Assembly (NCBI RefSeq): GCF_041906005.1
Contig: NZ_JAYRJY010000001.1
Coordinates: 1,302,001-1,366,000, forward strand
DNA: 64,000 nt
Direction of reading: 5' to 3'
Origin: Ferrovibrio sp041906005
GTDB lineage: Bacteria > Pseudomonadota > Alphaproteobacteria > Ferrovibrionales > Ferrovibrionaceae
Of this stretch, positions 55,313 to 62,558 are shown in pieces. Position 1 is the first letter of the stretch, and the number at the start of each line of letters is the position of its first letter. The position numbers were made by a program, and so were the translations under genes. The notes below the pieces were generated by a model. It saw only the letters and a list, made by a program, of their open reading frames with translations. It was not told the DNA's origin and ran no database searches.

Positions 55313-56479
55313 ATGACCGCCTGCATCGTCGGCTGGAGCCACAGCAAATTCGGCAAACTGGATGGCAGGGATGCCGAGGACCTGATCGTGGAGGTCGCGG
55401 TCGGCGCGATCCGCGACGCCGGCCTGGAGCCGAAGGACATCGACGCCATCTATCTGGGCCACTTCAACGGCGGCCTGGTGGACCAGGATTTCTCGGCCTC
55501 GCTGGTGCTGCAGGCCGATCCGGGCCTGCGCTTCAAGCCGGCCACCCGCGTGGAGAATGCCTGCTCGACCGGTTCGGCCGCGATCTTCCAGGGCCTGAAT
55601 GCCATTGCGGCGAAGAAGGCGCGCTTCGTGCTGTGCGTCGGCGTGGAGAAGATGACCTCCTCGCCCAATGACGTGGTCGGCAACGTGCTGCTGAAGGCCA
55701 GCTACCGCAAGACGGAAATCTTCAACGAAGGCGGCTTCGCCGGCGTGTTCGATTCGATCCAGAAGCAGTATTTCCAGCGCTATGGCGACCAGTCGGATGC
55801 CACCGCGATGATCGCCGCCAAGAACCACAAGAACGGAGCCAAGAATCCGCTGGCCCATATGCAGAAGGATTTCGGTTATGAATTCTGCAAGACCGTGTCG
55901 GACAAGAACCCACTGGTGGTGGGCGGGATGCGCCGCACCGACTGCTCGATGGTCTCCGACGGCGCCGCGGCCCTGGTGCTGAGCGACGTGCAGACGGCGT
56001 TGGGCATGAAGAAGGCGATCGCCTTCCGCGCCTCCAAGCACGTGCAGGATTTCCTGCCGATGGCAAAGCGCGACGTGATTGCCTTCGAAGGTCCGGCCAA
56101 GGCCTGGGCCGATGCTCTGGCCGAGGCCGGCCTGAGCATCTGGGACCTGTCATTCGCCGAAAGCCATGACTGCTTCACCATCGCCGAACTGATCGAATAC
56201 GAGGCGATGGGCCTGACCGCGCCGGGCCAGGGCGCCAAGGCGATCATGGAAGGCTGGACCCAGGCCGACGGCAAGCTGCCGGTCAATCCCTCGGGCGGCC
56301 TGAAGTCGAAGGGCCATCCGATCGGCGCCACCGGCGTGTCGATGCATGTGATGGCGGCGATGCAGCTTTCGGGCACCGCCGGCGACATCCAGGTGAAGAA
56401 CCCCAAGCTGGGCGGCGTGTTCAACATGGGCGGCGTGGCCGTGGCCAACTACGTCTCGATCCTCGAACCGCTGCGCTAA
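55313..56479 (+). CDS. SCPx-like thiolase / acetyl-CoA acetyltransferase family
   Basis: 388 residues of the thiolase superfamily, SCPx-like subgroup. The nucleophilic cysteine is in RVENACSTGSAAIFQG, and the second active-site region is HDCFTIAELIEYEAMGL with NPSGGLKSKGHPIGATG near the end, where the histidine of GHPIGATG assists. The substrate is not known; it may cleave or form 3-ketoacyl-CoAs. A strong terminator follows, then acuI. The start at 55313 follows AAAGGGACC; the in-frame ATG at 55256 precedes it and has no ribosome binding site. Confidence 0.92.
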   Translation: MTACIVGWSHSKFGKLDGRDAEDLIVEVAVGAIRDAGLEPKDIDAIYLGHFNGGLVDQDFSASLVLQADPGLRFKPATRVENACSTGSAAIFQGLNAIAAKKARFVLCVGVEKMTSSPNDVVGNVLLKASYRKTEIFNEGGFAGVFDSIQKQYFQRYGDQSDATAMIAAKNHKNGAKNPLAHMQKDFGYEFCKTVSDKNPLVVGGMRRTDCSMVSDGAAALVLSDVQTALGMKKAIAFRASKHVQDFLPMAKRDVIAFEGPAKAWADALAEAGLSIWDLSFAESHDCFTIAELIEYEAMGLTAPGQGAKAIMEGWTQADGKLPVNPSGGLKSKGHPIGATGVSMHVMAAMQLSGTAGDIQVKNPKLGGVFNMGGVAVANYVSILEPLR

Positions 56480-56497
56480 ACTCCAGACAAGAACAGG

Positions 56498-56534
56498 ATG
56501 CCCGGGCCCAGACGCATTTTTCTGGCCCGGGCAT
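56498..56534 (+). terminator. Terminator-like hairpin after the thiolase gene
   Basis: ATGCCCGGGCC and GGCCCGGGCAT plus AGA/TCT form a long stem with one bulged C, around an 8-base loop, 19 bp after the thiolase stop. It is followed by TTGCATTT. Confidence 0.75.
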
Positions 56535-56554
56535 TTGCATTTCAGGAGGCATGA

Positions 56555-57544
56555 ATGCCCGAGACCTTCCGCGCCGTGATGATCGAAGAAGTCGACGGCA
56601 AGCCGAAAGCTTCGTTCAAGACCATCAGCACAGCCGATCTGCCACCGCATGATGTGCTGGTGGAGGTGGCCTGCTCGACGCTGAACTACAAGGACGGCCT
56701 GGCGCTGACCGGCGGGCGCATCGCGCGCAAGATGCCGCTGGTGGCTGGCATCGACCTGGCTGGCACAATCGTCGAATCCGCTAATCCGGACTTCAAGGCG
56801 GGCGACAAGGTGATCGTGAACGGCTACGGCCTGTCGGAAACCCAGTGGGGCGCCTATGGCCGTTTCGCGCGGATGAAAAGCGAATGGCTGGTGCGCCTGC
56901 CCGACGCCTTCACCATGCAGGAGGCGATGGCGATCGGCACGGCCGGCTATACCGCCATGCTGTGCGTGCAGGCGCTGGAGGATGCCGGCCTGACCAAGGA
57001 TGACGGTGAAGTGCTGGTGACGGGCGCGGCCGGTGGCGTCGGTTCGGTGGCCATCGCCCTGCTGGCGCAGAAAGGCTATCGCGTGATCGCGGCCACCGGC
57101 CGGCCGGAAACGCATGCGTATCTCACCTCACTCGGCGCCAGCGGTTTCATTCCCCGCGAGGAACTGAACCAGAAAGGCCCGCCGATGGCCAAGGAACGCT
57201 GGGTGGCAGCCATCGATTCGGTGGGCAGCCAGACTCTGGCGAGCGTGCTGAGCCAGATCAGATACGGTGGCTGGGTCGCGGCCTGCGGCCTGGCGGGCGG
57301 CACCGACCTACCCGCCAGCGTGTTCCCCTTCATCCTGCGCAATGTCAGCCTGCTGGGCGTCGATTCCGTGATGGCGCCGATGCACAAGCGCAAGCGCGCC
57401 TGGTGGCAGCTGGCGAAGGACCTGCCGAAGGACAAGCTGGCCGCCATGACCGAGCTGCATCCTTTGTCGAACATTTTCGACCTGGCGCCGAAGATCATCG
57501 CCGGCCAGATCCGCGGCCGCGTCGTGATCGACGTGAATGCCTGA
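56555..57544 (+). CDS. acuI: acrylyl-CoA reductase (NADPH)
   Basis: 329 residues of the medium-chain reductase AcuI/YhdH type, reducing acryloyl-CoA to propionyl-CoA in 3-hydroxypropionate and DMSP use. Typical: the start FRAVMIEEVDGKPKASFKTI, LNYKDGLALTG, LVAGIDLAGTI, the nucleotide loop LVTGAAGGVGSVAIALLA and the C-terminal VDSVMAPMHKRKRAWW. No zinc-binding residues, as expected. ATG 56555 has AGGAGG five bases before it. The propionyl-CoA produced fits with mmsA and the ethylmalonyl-CoA genes. A terminator follows. Confidence 0.94.
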   Translation: MPETFRAVMIEEVDGKPKASFKTISTADLPPHDVLVEVACSTLNYKDGLALTGGRIARKMPLVAGIDLAGTIVESANPDFKAGDKVIVNGYGLSETQWGAYGRFARMKSEWLVRLPDAFTMQEAMAIGTAGYTAMLCVQALEDAGLTKDDGEVLVTGAAGGVGSVAIALLAQKGYRVIAATGRPETHAYLTSLGASGFIPREELNQKGPPMAKERWVAAIDSVGSQTLASVLSQIRYGGWVAACGLAGGTDLPASVFPFILRNVSLLGVDSVMAPMHKRKRAWWQLAKDLPKDKLAAMTELHPLSNIFDLAPKIIAGQIRGRVVIDVNA

Positions 57545-57572
57545 CCCGGCCCAACCCGGTTCGGCGAAGACC

Positions 57573-57601
57573 AAGGCCCGGCTTGTCCGGGCCTTTTCTT
57601 T
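57573..57601 (+). terminator. Rho-independent terminator after acuI
   Basis: AAGGCCCGG and CCGGGCCTT around CTTGT, followed by TTTCTTTT. It lies 29 bp after the acuI stop. Confidence 0.85.
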
Positions 57602-57645
57602 TCCCTCTTGTGCGCTGGTCGCGAGACGCTATGATGGCGCCAATA

Positions 57646-57664
57646 TTGTAATGCTGCCTTACAA
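57646..57664. promoter_or_regulatory. Operator-like palindrome upstream of the acyl-CoA ligase gene
   Basis: TTGTAA-N7-TTACAA, a perfect 6-bp inverted repeat 43 bp upstream of the ligase start. It would suit a TetR- or MarR-type repressor; no regulator gene adjoins. Confidence 0.5.
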
Positions 57665-57707
57665 ATAGGGCGGCGATAAAAACATACGGTTTCTGGGAGG
57701 AAACCCG

Positions 57708-59516
57708 ATGATCCAGCAGGGCGAAAAACCGCCTTTCCTGCCGCTGGCGCTGGCCACGCCGCGCATCCGCCGCATCGACCGTTCGGATGGTAGCTTCATT
57801 CTGCATTCCGAGGAATCGCTCGGCGATTATCCCGGCCATATGGCCCTGGTGCTGCAGGCCCAGGCCCAGGCCCGGCCCGATACGGTGTTTCTGGCGCAAC
57901 GCCTGCCGGATGGCGGCTGGCGCCGCGTAACCTACGCCCAGGCCTGGAGCGCCGCACGCAGCATCGCCCAGGCCCTGCTCGATCGTGGTCTGGGCCAGAC
58001 CGCGCCACTGATGATCCTGTCGGGCAACAGCATCGACCATGCCCTGCTGATGCTGGGCGGCTTTGTCGCCGGCGTGCCGGTGGCGCCGATCTCGGTGGCC
58101 TATTCACTGATGAGCGGCGATTTCGCCAAGGTGCATCACATCTTCAATCTGGTGCGGCCGAAACTGATCTTCGCCGAACAGGGCGGATTGTTCGGCAAGG
58201 CATTGGGCAGCCTCAATCTGCACGGCGTCGAAGTGGTGACTTCCGATGGCACCGGCGGCACCGCGCTGAAAGACCTGCTCGCCACCGCGCCGACGGCGGC
58301 AGTGGATGCGCGGCTGGCGCAGATCGGCCCCGACTGGGTGGCGAAATACCTGTTCACATCCGGCTCAACCGGCCTGCCCAAGGGCGTGATCAACACTCAT
58401 CGCATGATGAGCAGCAACCAGCAGGCCATCGCGCAGATATGGCCCTTCCTGCAGGAAAAGCCGCCGGTATTGCTCGACTGGCTGCCCTGGAACCACACCT
58501 TCGGCGGCAACCACAATTTCAACATGGTGCTGCGGCAGGGCGGCACATTGCATATCGACGATGGCAAGCCGGCACCGGGCCTGGTGGAGAAGACGGTCGC
58601 CAACCTGCGCGAGGTTTCGCCCAGCCTCTATTTCAATGTGCCGGCCGGCTACGCCATGCTGCTGCCGCATCTGGAGCAGGACGAGGATCTCTGCCGCCGT
58701 TTCTTCGCCGAGCTGCGGCTGATCTTCTATGCCGGCGCCGCCCTGCCCCCCGATCTGTGGACGCGGCTGGAGGCCCTTTCGATCCGCACGCTGGGCAAAC
58801 GCGTCACCATGACCTCGAGCTGGGGCTCGACCGAAACGGCACCGATGGCGACGGCGGCGCATTTCCCGATCGAGCGGGCCGGCGTGATCGGCGTGCCGGT
58901 GCCGGGCGTGCAGCTCAAGCTGACGCCTTCGGGCGGCAAACTGGAAGTGCGCGTGAAGGGCCCGAACGTGACGCCGGGCTATCTGGGCGAACCCGACAAG
59001 ACCAAACAGGCCTTCGACGAGGAAGGCTTCTACAAGATCGGCGATGCCGCCAGGCTGGCCGATCCGGACAATCCCGATCGCGGCGTGGTGTTCGACGGAC
59101 GCATCGCCGAGGATTTCAAGCTGACCACGGGCACCTGGGTTCACGTGGGCGGCGTGCGCGTGGCCGCCATCGCTGCCTGCTCGCCGCTTTTGCAGGATGC
59201 CGTGGTGACCGGACCGGACAAGCCCTATGTCGGCCTGCTGGCCTGGCCGTCGGCGGCGGCCAAGGATCTGGCGCCGGACGAACTGCGCCGCCAGATCGCG
59301 GCAAAACTGCGTTTGCATAACGCGGCGCAGGGCGGTTCATCGCTGAAAGTCCAGCGCGTGGTTCTGTTGAGCGAACCGCCCTCGATCGACGCCAACGAAA
59401 TCACCGATAAGGGCTATATCAACCAGCGTGCGGTGCTGGAGCGCCGTCACGCGGATGTGAACAGGCTGTATGCGGAAACACCCGACGCCGACGTGATCAC
59501 CGTCACCGACAGATAG
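57708..59516 (+). CDS. feruloyl-CoA synthetase-like acyl-CoA ligase
   Basis: 602 residues of the ANL adenylation family, activating a carboxylic acid with ATP and CoA. The phosphate loop is YLFTSGSTGLPKGVINTH, the A5 motif SSWGSTETAP, the A7 region FYKIGDAARL and the end reads DANEITDKGYINQRAVLERR. Those last features and VFDGRIAEDFKLTTGTWVHVG match feruloyl-CoA synthetases, so an aromatic acid is the likely substrate; a broader arylpropanoate or fatty acid range cannot be excluded. No hydratase-lyase (ech) or vanillin dehydrogenase lies nearby. GGGAGGAAACCC is the ribosome binding site. Confidence 0.88.
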   Translation: MIQQGEKPPFLPLALATPRIRRIDRSDGSFILHSEESLGDYPGHMALVLQAQAQARPDTVFLAQRLPDGGWRRVTYAQAWSAARSIAQALLDRGLGQTAPLMILSGNSIDHALLMLGGFVAGVPVAPISVAYSLMSGDFAKVHHIFNLVRPKLIFAEQGGLFGKALGSLNLHGVEVVTSDGTGGTALKDLLATAPTAAVDARLAQIGPDWVAKYLFTSGSTGLPKGVINTHRMMSSNQQAIAQIWPFLQEKPPVLLDWLPWNHTFGGNHNFNMVLRQGGTLHIDDGKPAPGLVEKTVANLREVSPSLYFNVPAGYAMLLPHLEQDEDLCRRFFAELRLIFYAGAALPPDLWTRLEALSIRTLGKRVTMTSSWGSTETAPMATAAHFPIERAGVIGVPVPGVQLKLTPSGGKLEVRVKGPNVTPGYLGEPDKTKQAFDEEGFYKIGDAARLADPDNPDRGVVFDGRIAEDFKLTTGTWVHVGGVRVAAIAACSPLLQDAVVTGPDKPYVGLLAWPSAAAKDLAPDELRRQIAAKLRLHNAAQGGSSLKVQRVVLLSEPPSIDANEITDKGYINQRAVLERRHADVNRLYAETPDADVITVTDR

Positions 59517-59612
59517 GATCCGTCTCTCTATTCTGCGCCCACTGCCGATTCTGGCGGGACCGTATTTCATTTGTCCCGCCGCTGCGGCGCAGAAATTCTT
59601 GGAGAGACGCTC

Positions 59613-60179
59613 ATGACGCGCCGCCTGATCGCCACCCTGGCGTTCGGCCTTACGCTGGCTGCCGGCTTTGCCATCGGCTCGATCGGTCGCCAGCAGGCTG
59701 CGCCGCCGACCGTATCCGACGCCGATATTCCGACGATTCCGCCCACGGCCGCCATTATCGTGCCGCTGCAGGCCGATGATCACAGCCGGGCCGAGAGTAA
59801 CCTGTTCCCCGCACCGCAAACCCTGCTGCAGATGGCGGAATCGCTGGGACTGAATGAAGACCAGCGCCAGCAGATTCGCCAGCTTCAGCTCGCCCTTGAG
59901 GCCGAGACCATGGCCCTGGCCCGTCGCATCCTGACCGAGGAACGCCGGCTGGAACGCGCTTTTGCCGAGGGCAATATCGATGCCGGCCGGGTCGATGGCC
60001 AGACCGCGCGGATCGCCAACCTGCAGGGCCGGTTACGGGCCGCACGCCTGCGCGGCCACCTGGCCGCCCGCGATGCCCTGACTCCGGAGCAACTGCTGCG
60101 GTTTGCCGACCAGCATGGCGTGGCCCCCACGCCGGCGAGTGCCCGCGACGACCTGGCGCGCGACGAGCCGGAACGCTGA
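59613..60179 (+). CDS. CpxP/Spy-like periplasmic heavy-metal sensor protein
   Basis: 188 residues. A signal peptide (about 1-25, RRLIATLAFGLTLAAGFAIG) or uncleaved anchor precedes a Pro-rich stretch and a helical hairpin from about residue 75 (LLQMAESLGLNEDQRQQIRQLQLALEAETMAL...RAARLRGHLAARDALTPEQLLRF). This LTxxQ-type pattern is typical of Spy/CpxP and periplasmic metal sensors of the CnrX type. There are no metal-ligand clusters that I can see. GGAGAG precedes ATG 59613. No sigma factor is adjacent. Confidence 0.8.
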   Translation: MTRRLIATLAFGLTLAAGFAIGSIGRQQAAPPTVSDADIPTIPPTAAIIVPLQADDHSRAESNLFPAPQTLLQMAESLGLNEDQRQQIRQLQLALEAETMALARRILTEERRLERAFAEGNIDAGRVDGQTARIANLQGRLRAARLRGHLAARDALTPEQLLRFADQHGVAPTPASARDDLARDEPER

Positions 60180-60245
60180 CGCAATCCGTCATTCTGCTGC
60201 CGCAATTGCCGGGGTAAGCTGGCCGCCTGACGTCAGGAGGCCAGC

Positions 60246-60884
60246 ATGCAACGCCGGATCAGCCGCGCCGAATACATCGCCGATGCCGCGGTGCATCTGA
60301 TCGGCCTGGCCTTTGCCGTGGGCGCCTGCACCACGCTGGCGGTGATGATCCTGCTCGACCCGGCCTTGTCCCGCGCCGTCAGCCTGGCGCTGTACGGCTT
60401 TGGCCTGGTCGCCATGATCGGCTGCTCGGCATTGTACAACATGACCACCCATGCCGCACTGAAGGCCCGTTTCCGCCGGCTGGATCATGCCGCCATCTTC
60501 GTGATGATCGCCGGCACCTATACGCCCTTCGCCCTGATGGTGATCGGCGGCGCATGGGGGATCGGCCTGCTGGCTTTCGTGTGGAGCACCGCGCTGGCCG
60601 GTGTGGCCGTGAAGCTTTTCTTCCCCATGCGATTCGAGCGCGTGTCGGTGGCGACCTATCTGCTGCTGGGCTGGACCGTGCTGGCCGCCTTCCAGCCCCT
60701 GCTGGATGGCGCATCGCTGGCCGCGCTGATCCTATTGCTGGTGGGCGGCGGGCTATACAGTATCGGCGTGGTGTTCCACCTGTGGGAACGCCTGCCGTTC
60801 CAGAACGCGATCTGGCACGTTTTCGTGCTGGCCGCGGCAGCCTGCCATTACGCCGCCATCTTGATCGACGTGGCGATCGCCTAG
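60246..60884 (+). CDS. TrhA/hemolysin III family membrane protein
   Basis: 212 residues, seven hydrophobic segments, of the PAQR/hemolysin III family. The conserved parts are EYIADAAVHLIGLAFAVG, the GCSALYNMTTHAALKARFRRLDHAAIFVMIAGTYTPFALM block and the C-terminal HVFVLAAAACHYAAIL, whose Asp and His residues are the likely Zn-binding set. The cellular role, probably in membrane energetics, is unclear and hemolysis is not implied. AGGAGG lies just upstream. It converges on cysQ. Confidence 0.92.
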   Translation: MQRRISRAEYIADAAVHLIGLAFAVGACTTLAVMILLDPALSRAVSLALYGFGLVAMIGCSALYNMTTHAALKARFRRLDHAAIFVMIAGTYTPFALMVIGGAWGIGLLAFVWSTALAGVAVKLFFPMRFERVSVATYLLLGWTVLAAFQPLLDGASLAALILLLVGGGLYSIGVVFHLWERLPFQNAIWHVFVLAAAACHYAAILIDVAIA

Positions 60885-60895
60885 GATCGATAAAC

Positions 60896-61660
60896 TCAGG
60901 TCGCGCCGCGCGCCAGATAGCCGGGGTTGCGAAAGCCTGGCTTGCCATAGAGCAGCCGCTCGCCCTGCCAAGTCACCACCGCGCCGCCGGCCGCCTCCAG
61001 CACCGCCTGCCCCGCCGCCGTATCCCATTCCGAGATCGAGGCGAAGCGCGGATACAGATCGGCAGTGCCTTCGGCGATGCGACAGAATTTCAGCGATGAC
61101 CCCACCGTGCGCGTGGTGCAATCGGGCTGCTGCTTCAGCCAGCCGGCCACCTCGCGGTCGATATGATTGCGGCTGACCAGCACATGGGCGCCGCGCGAAG
61201 GCACCGGTCGCGCGCGGATCGCGGTTACCGTGTCGCCTTCATGGCGCCAGGCGCCGCCGGCATGCCCGATCCAGGCCAGACCGAGCGCCGGCGCGGTCAC
61301 CACGCCCAGCACCGGCATGCCATGATCGATCAGCGCAATGTTCACGGTGAACTCGCCGTTGCGGTCGACGAATTCGCGGGTACCGTCCAGCGGATCGACC
61401 AGCCAGAACCTGTTGCCCATGACATCGGGTGTTTCGCCACGCGCCGCCTGTTCCTCAGCCACGATGGGAATATCGGGGGTGAGTGATTTCAGGCCGGCGA
61501 GAATGATCGCCTCGGCCTGTTCGTCGGCATCGGTAACCGGGCTGGCATCCTGCTTGGCGCGTTGCTCGAAGGCCGTGGCATAGACCGCCATGATGGCTGC
61601 CTCGGCCTTGCGCGCCAGGGTGAGGATTGCCGGGGCAAGTTTTGCGGTATCAGCAGGCAT
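60896..61660 (-). CDS. cysQ: 3'(2'),5'-bisphosphate nucleotidase
   Basis: Removes the 3'-phosphate of adenosine 3',5'-bisphosphate, protecting sulfate assimilation from product buildup. 254 residues of the inositol-monophosphatase fold. Metal-binding motifs: DASPVTDADEQAE, VAEEQAA, FWLVDPLDGTREFVDRNGEFTVNIALI and the C-terminal SEWDTAAGQAVLEAAGG. It overlaps the DUF3553 gene by 3 bp upstream. It is far from the main cys operon. Confidence 0.94.
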   Translation of the reverse strand: MPADTAKLAPAILTLARKAEAAIMAVYATAFEQRAKQDASPVTDADEQAEAIILAGLKSLTPDIPIVAEEQAARGETPDVMGNRFWLVDPLDGTREFVDRNGEFTVNIALIDHGMPVLGVVTAPALGLAWIGHAGGAWRHEGDTVTAIRARPVPSRGAHVLVSRNHIDREVAGWLKQQPDCTTRTVGSSLKFCRIAEGTADLYPRFASISEWDTAAGQAVLEAAGGAVVTWQGERLLYGKPGFRNPGYLARGAT

Positions 61661-61839
61661 CAGTCTTCCGGAGCATCCACGGGGCGCAGCATCACCTGGT
61701 CGGCATTGATCAGGCGCTTGCCGGCATGCAGGAAATTCACCGTCACGCGGTTACCGATGGCCGACTGCACCTGGCCCGGCCCCCATTCGGGTTCCAGCGG
61801 GTTTTCCACCCAGTCGCCGGGCGCAAAAGGGGCCAGCAT
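61660..61839 (-). CDS. DUF3553 small protein
   Basis: 59 residues, MLAPFAPGDWVENPLEPEWG at the start, then PGQVQSAIGNRVTVNFLHAG and KRLINADQVMLRP. This fits DUF3553, a small alphaproteobacterial family with an SH3-like beta barrel, where the usual pattern is a hydrophobic PxWGxGQVQS followed by TVNFxHAGK. Its function is unknown. The stop codon overlaps the cysQ start (ATGA), so cysQ translation is coupled. No strong ribosome binding site is seen (GCGAG only). It diverges from chpT. Confidence 0.85.
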   Translation of the reverse strand: MLAPFAPGDWVENPLEPEWGPGQVQSAIGNRVTVNFLHAGKRLINADQVMLRPVDAPED

Positions 61840-61928
61840 GAAGACTCGCTTGCGGTTGATTGCCTGCGGCAGACATCTTAGACAGGACGGAGTCGCACCG
61901 CCACCGCCCGCCGCCGGAGAATTCAGCC

Positions 61929-62546
61929 ATGGCCTCCACCGAAACGCTCGATCTGGTCGCGCTGATCTGCTCGCGGCTGTGCCACGACCTGGCGGGCAGC
62001 ATCGGCGCGGTCAATAACGGCGTGGAACTGCTGGCCGAGGAAACCGACCCGGCCATGCGCGAGGAGGCCATCGGCCTGATCGCGCAATCGGCCAATGATG
62101 CCGCGCGGCGACTGGCCTTCTTCCGTCTGGCGCTGGGCGCCTCGGGCGGCGTGCAGGATCCGATGGCCCTGGGCGAGCTGAACCGCGTGGCGCAGAACTA
62201 TTTCGCCGGCAGCCGACTGAGCCTCGCCCTGCCGCAGGACAATATCGAACTGCCAAAGCCATTGGGCAAAGCCCTGCTGCTGGGCCTGGCCCTGGCCGGC
62301 CAGGCCTTGCCGCGCGGCGGCACGCTCAGCCTCGATCGTGTCGGCGAGGGTTGGGCAATCCGCGCCGAGGGCGTCATGCTGCGCTGGCAGGACGGCGTGG
62401 CCGCCGCCTTTGCCGGCGAGGCCGACTGGCCGCAGGAACCCGCGCCGGCCATGGCGCGCTATGCCCGTTTGCTGGCCATCGCCAGCGACCTGAGTGTGGA
62501 TGCGGCGCTGAACGACGCGGCGCTGACGCTTCACTTCATGCCCTGA
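61929..62546 (+). CDS. chpT: histidine phosphotransferase ChpT
   Basis: 205 residues. A dimeric histidine phosphotransferase that passes phosphate from CckA to CtrA and CpdR in the alphaproteobacterial cell-cycle relay. The phosphorylated His19 lies in ICSRLCHDLAGSIGAVNNGVELL, and helices continue SANDAARRLAFFRLALGA. The C-terminal part resembles a degenerate HATPase (KALLLGLALAGQALPRGGTLSLDR). I start at ATG 61929; the open frame from 61860 has no ribosome binding site and covers the divergent promoter region. It ends 12 bp before the ggt-type gene. Confidence 0.93.
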   Translation: MASTETLDLVALICSRLCHDLAGSIGAVNNGVELLAEETDPAMREEAIGLIAQSANDAARRLAFFRLALGASGGVQDPMALGELNRVAQNYFAGSRLSLALPQDNIELPKPLGKALLLGLALAGQALPRGGTLSLDRVGEGWAIRAEGVMLRWQDGVAAAFAGEADWPQEPAPAMARYARLLAIASDLSVDAALNDAALTLHFMP

Positions 62547-62558
62547 GAGGCCTGGCGC

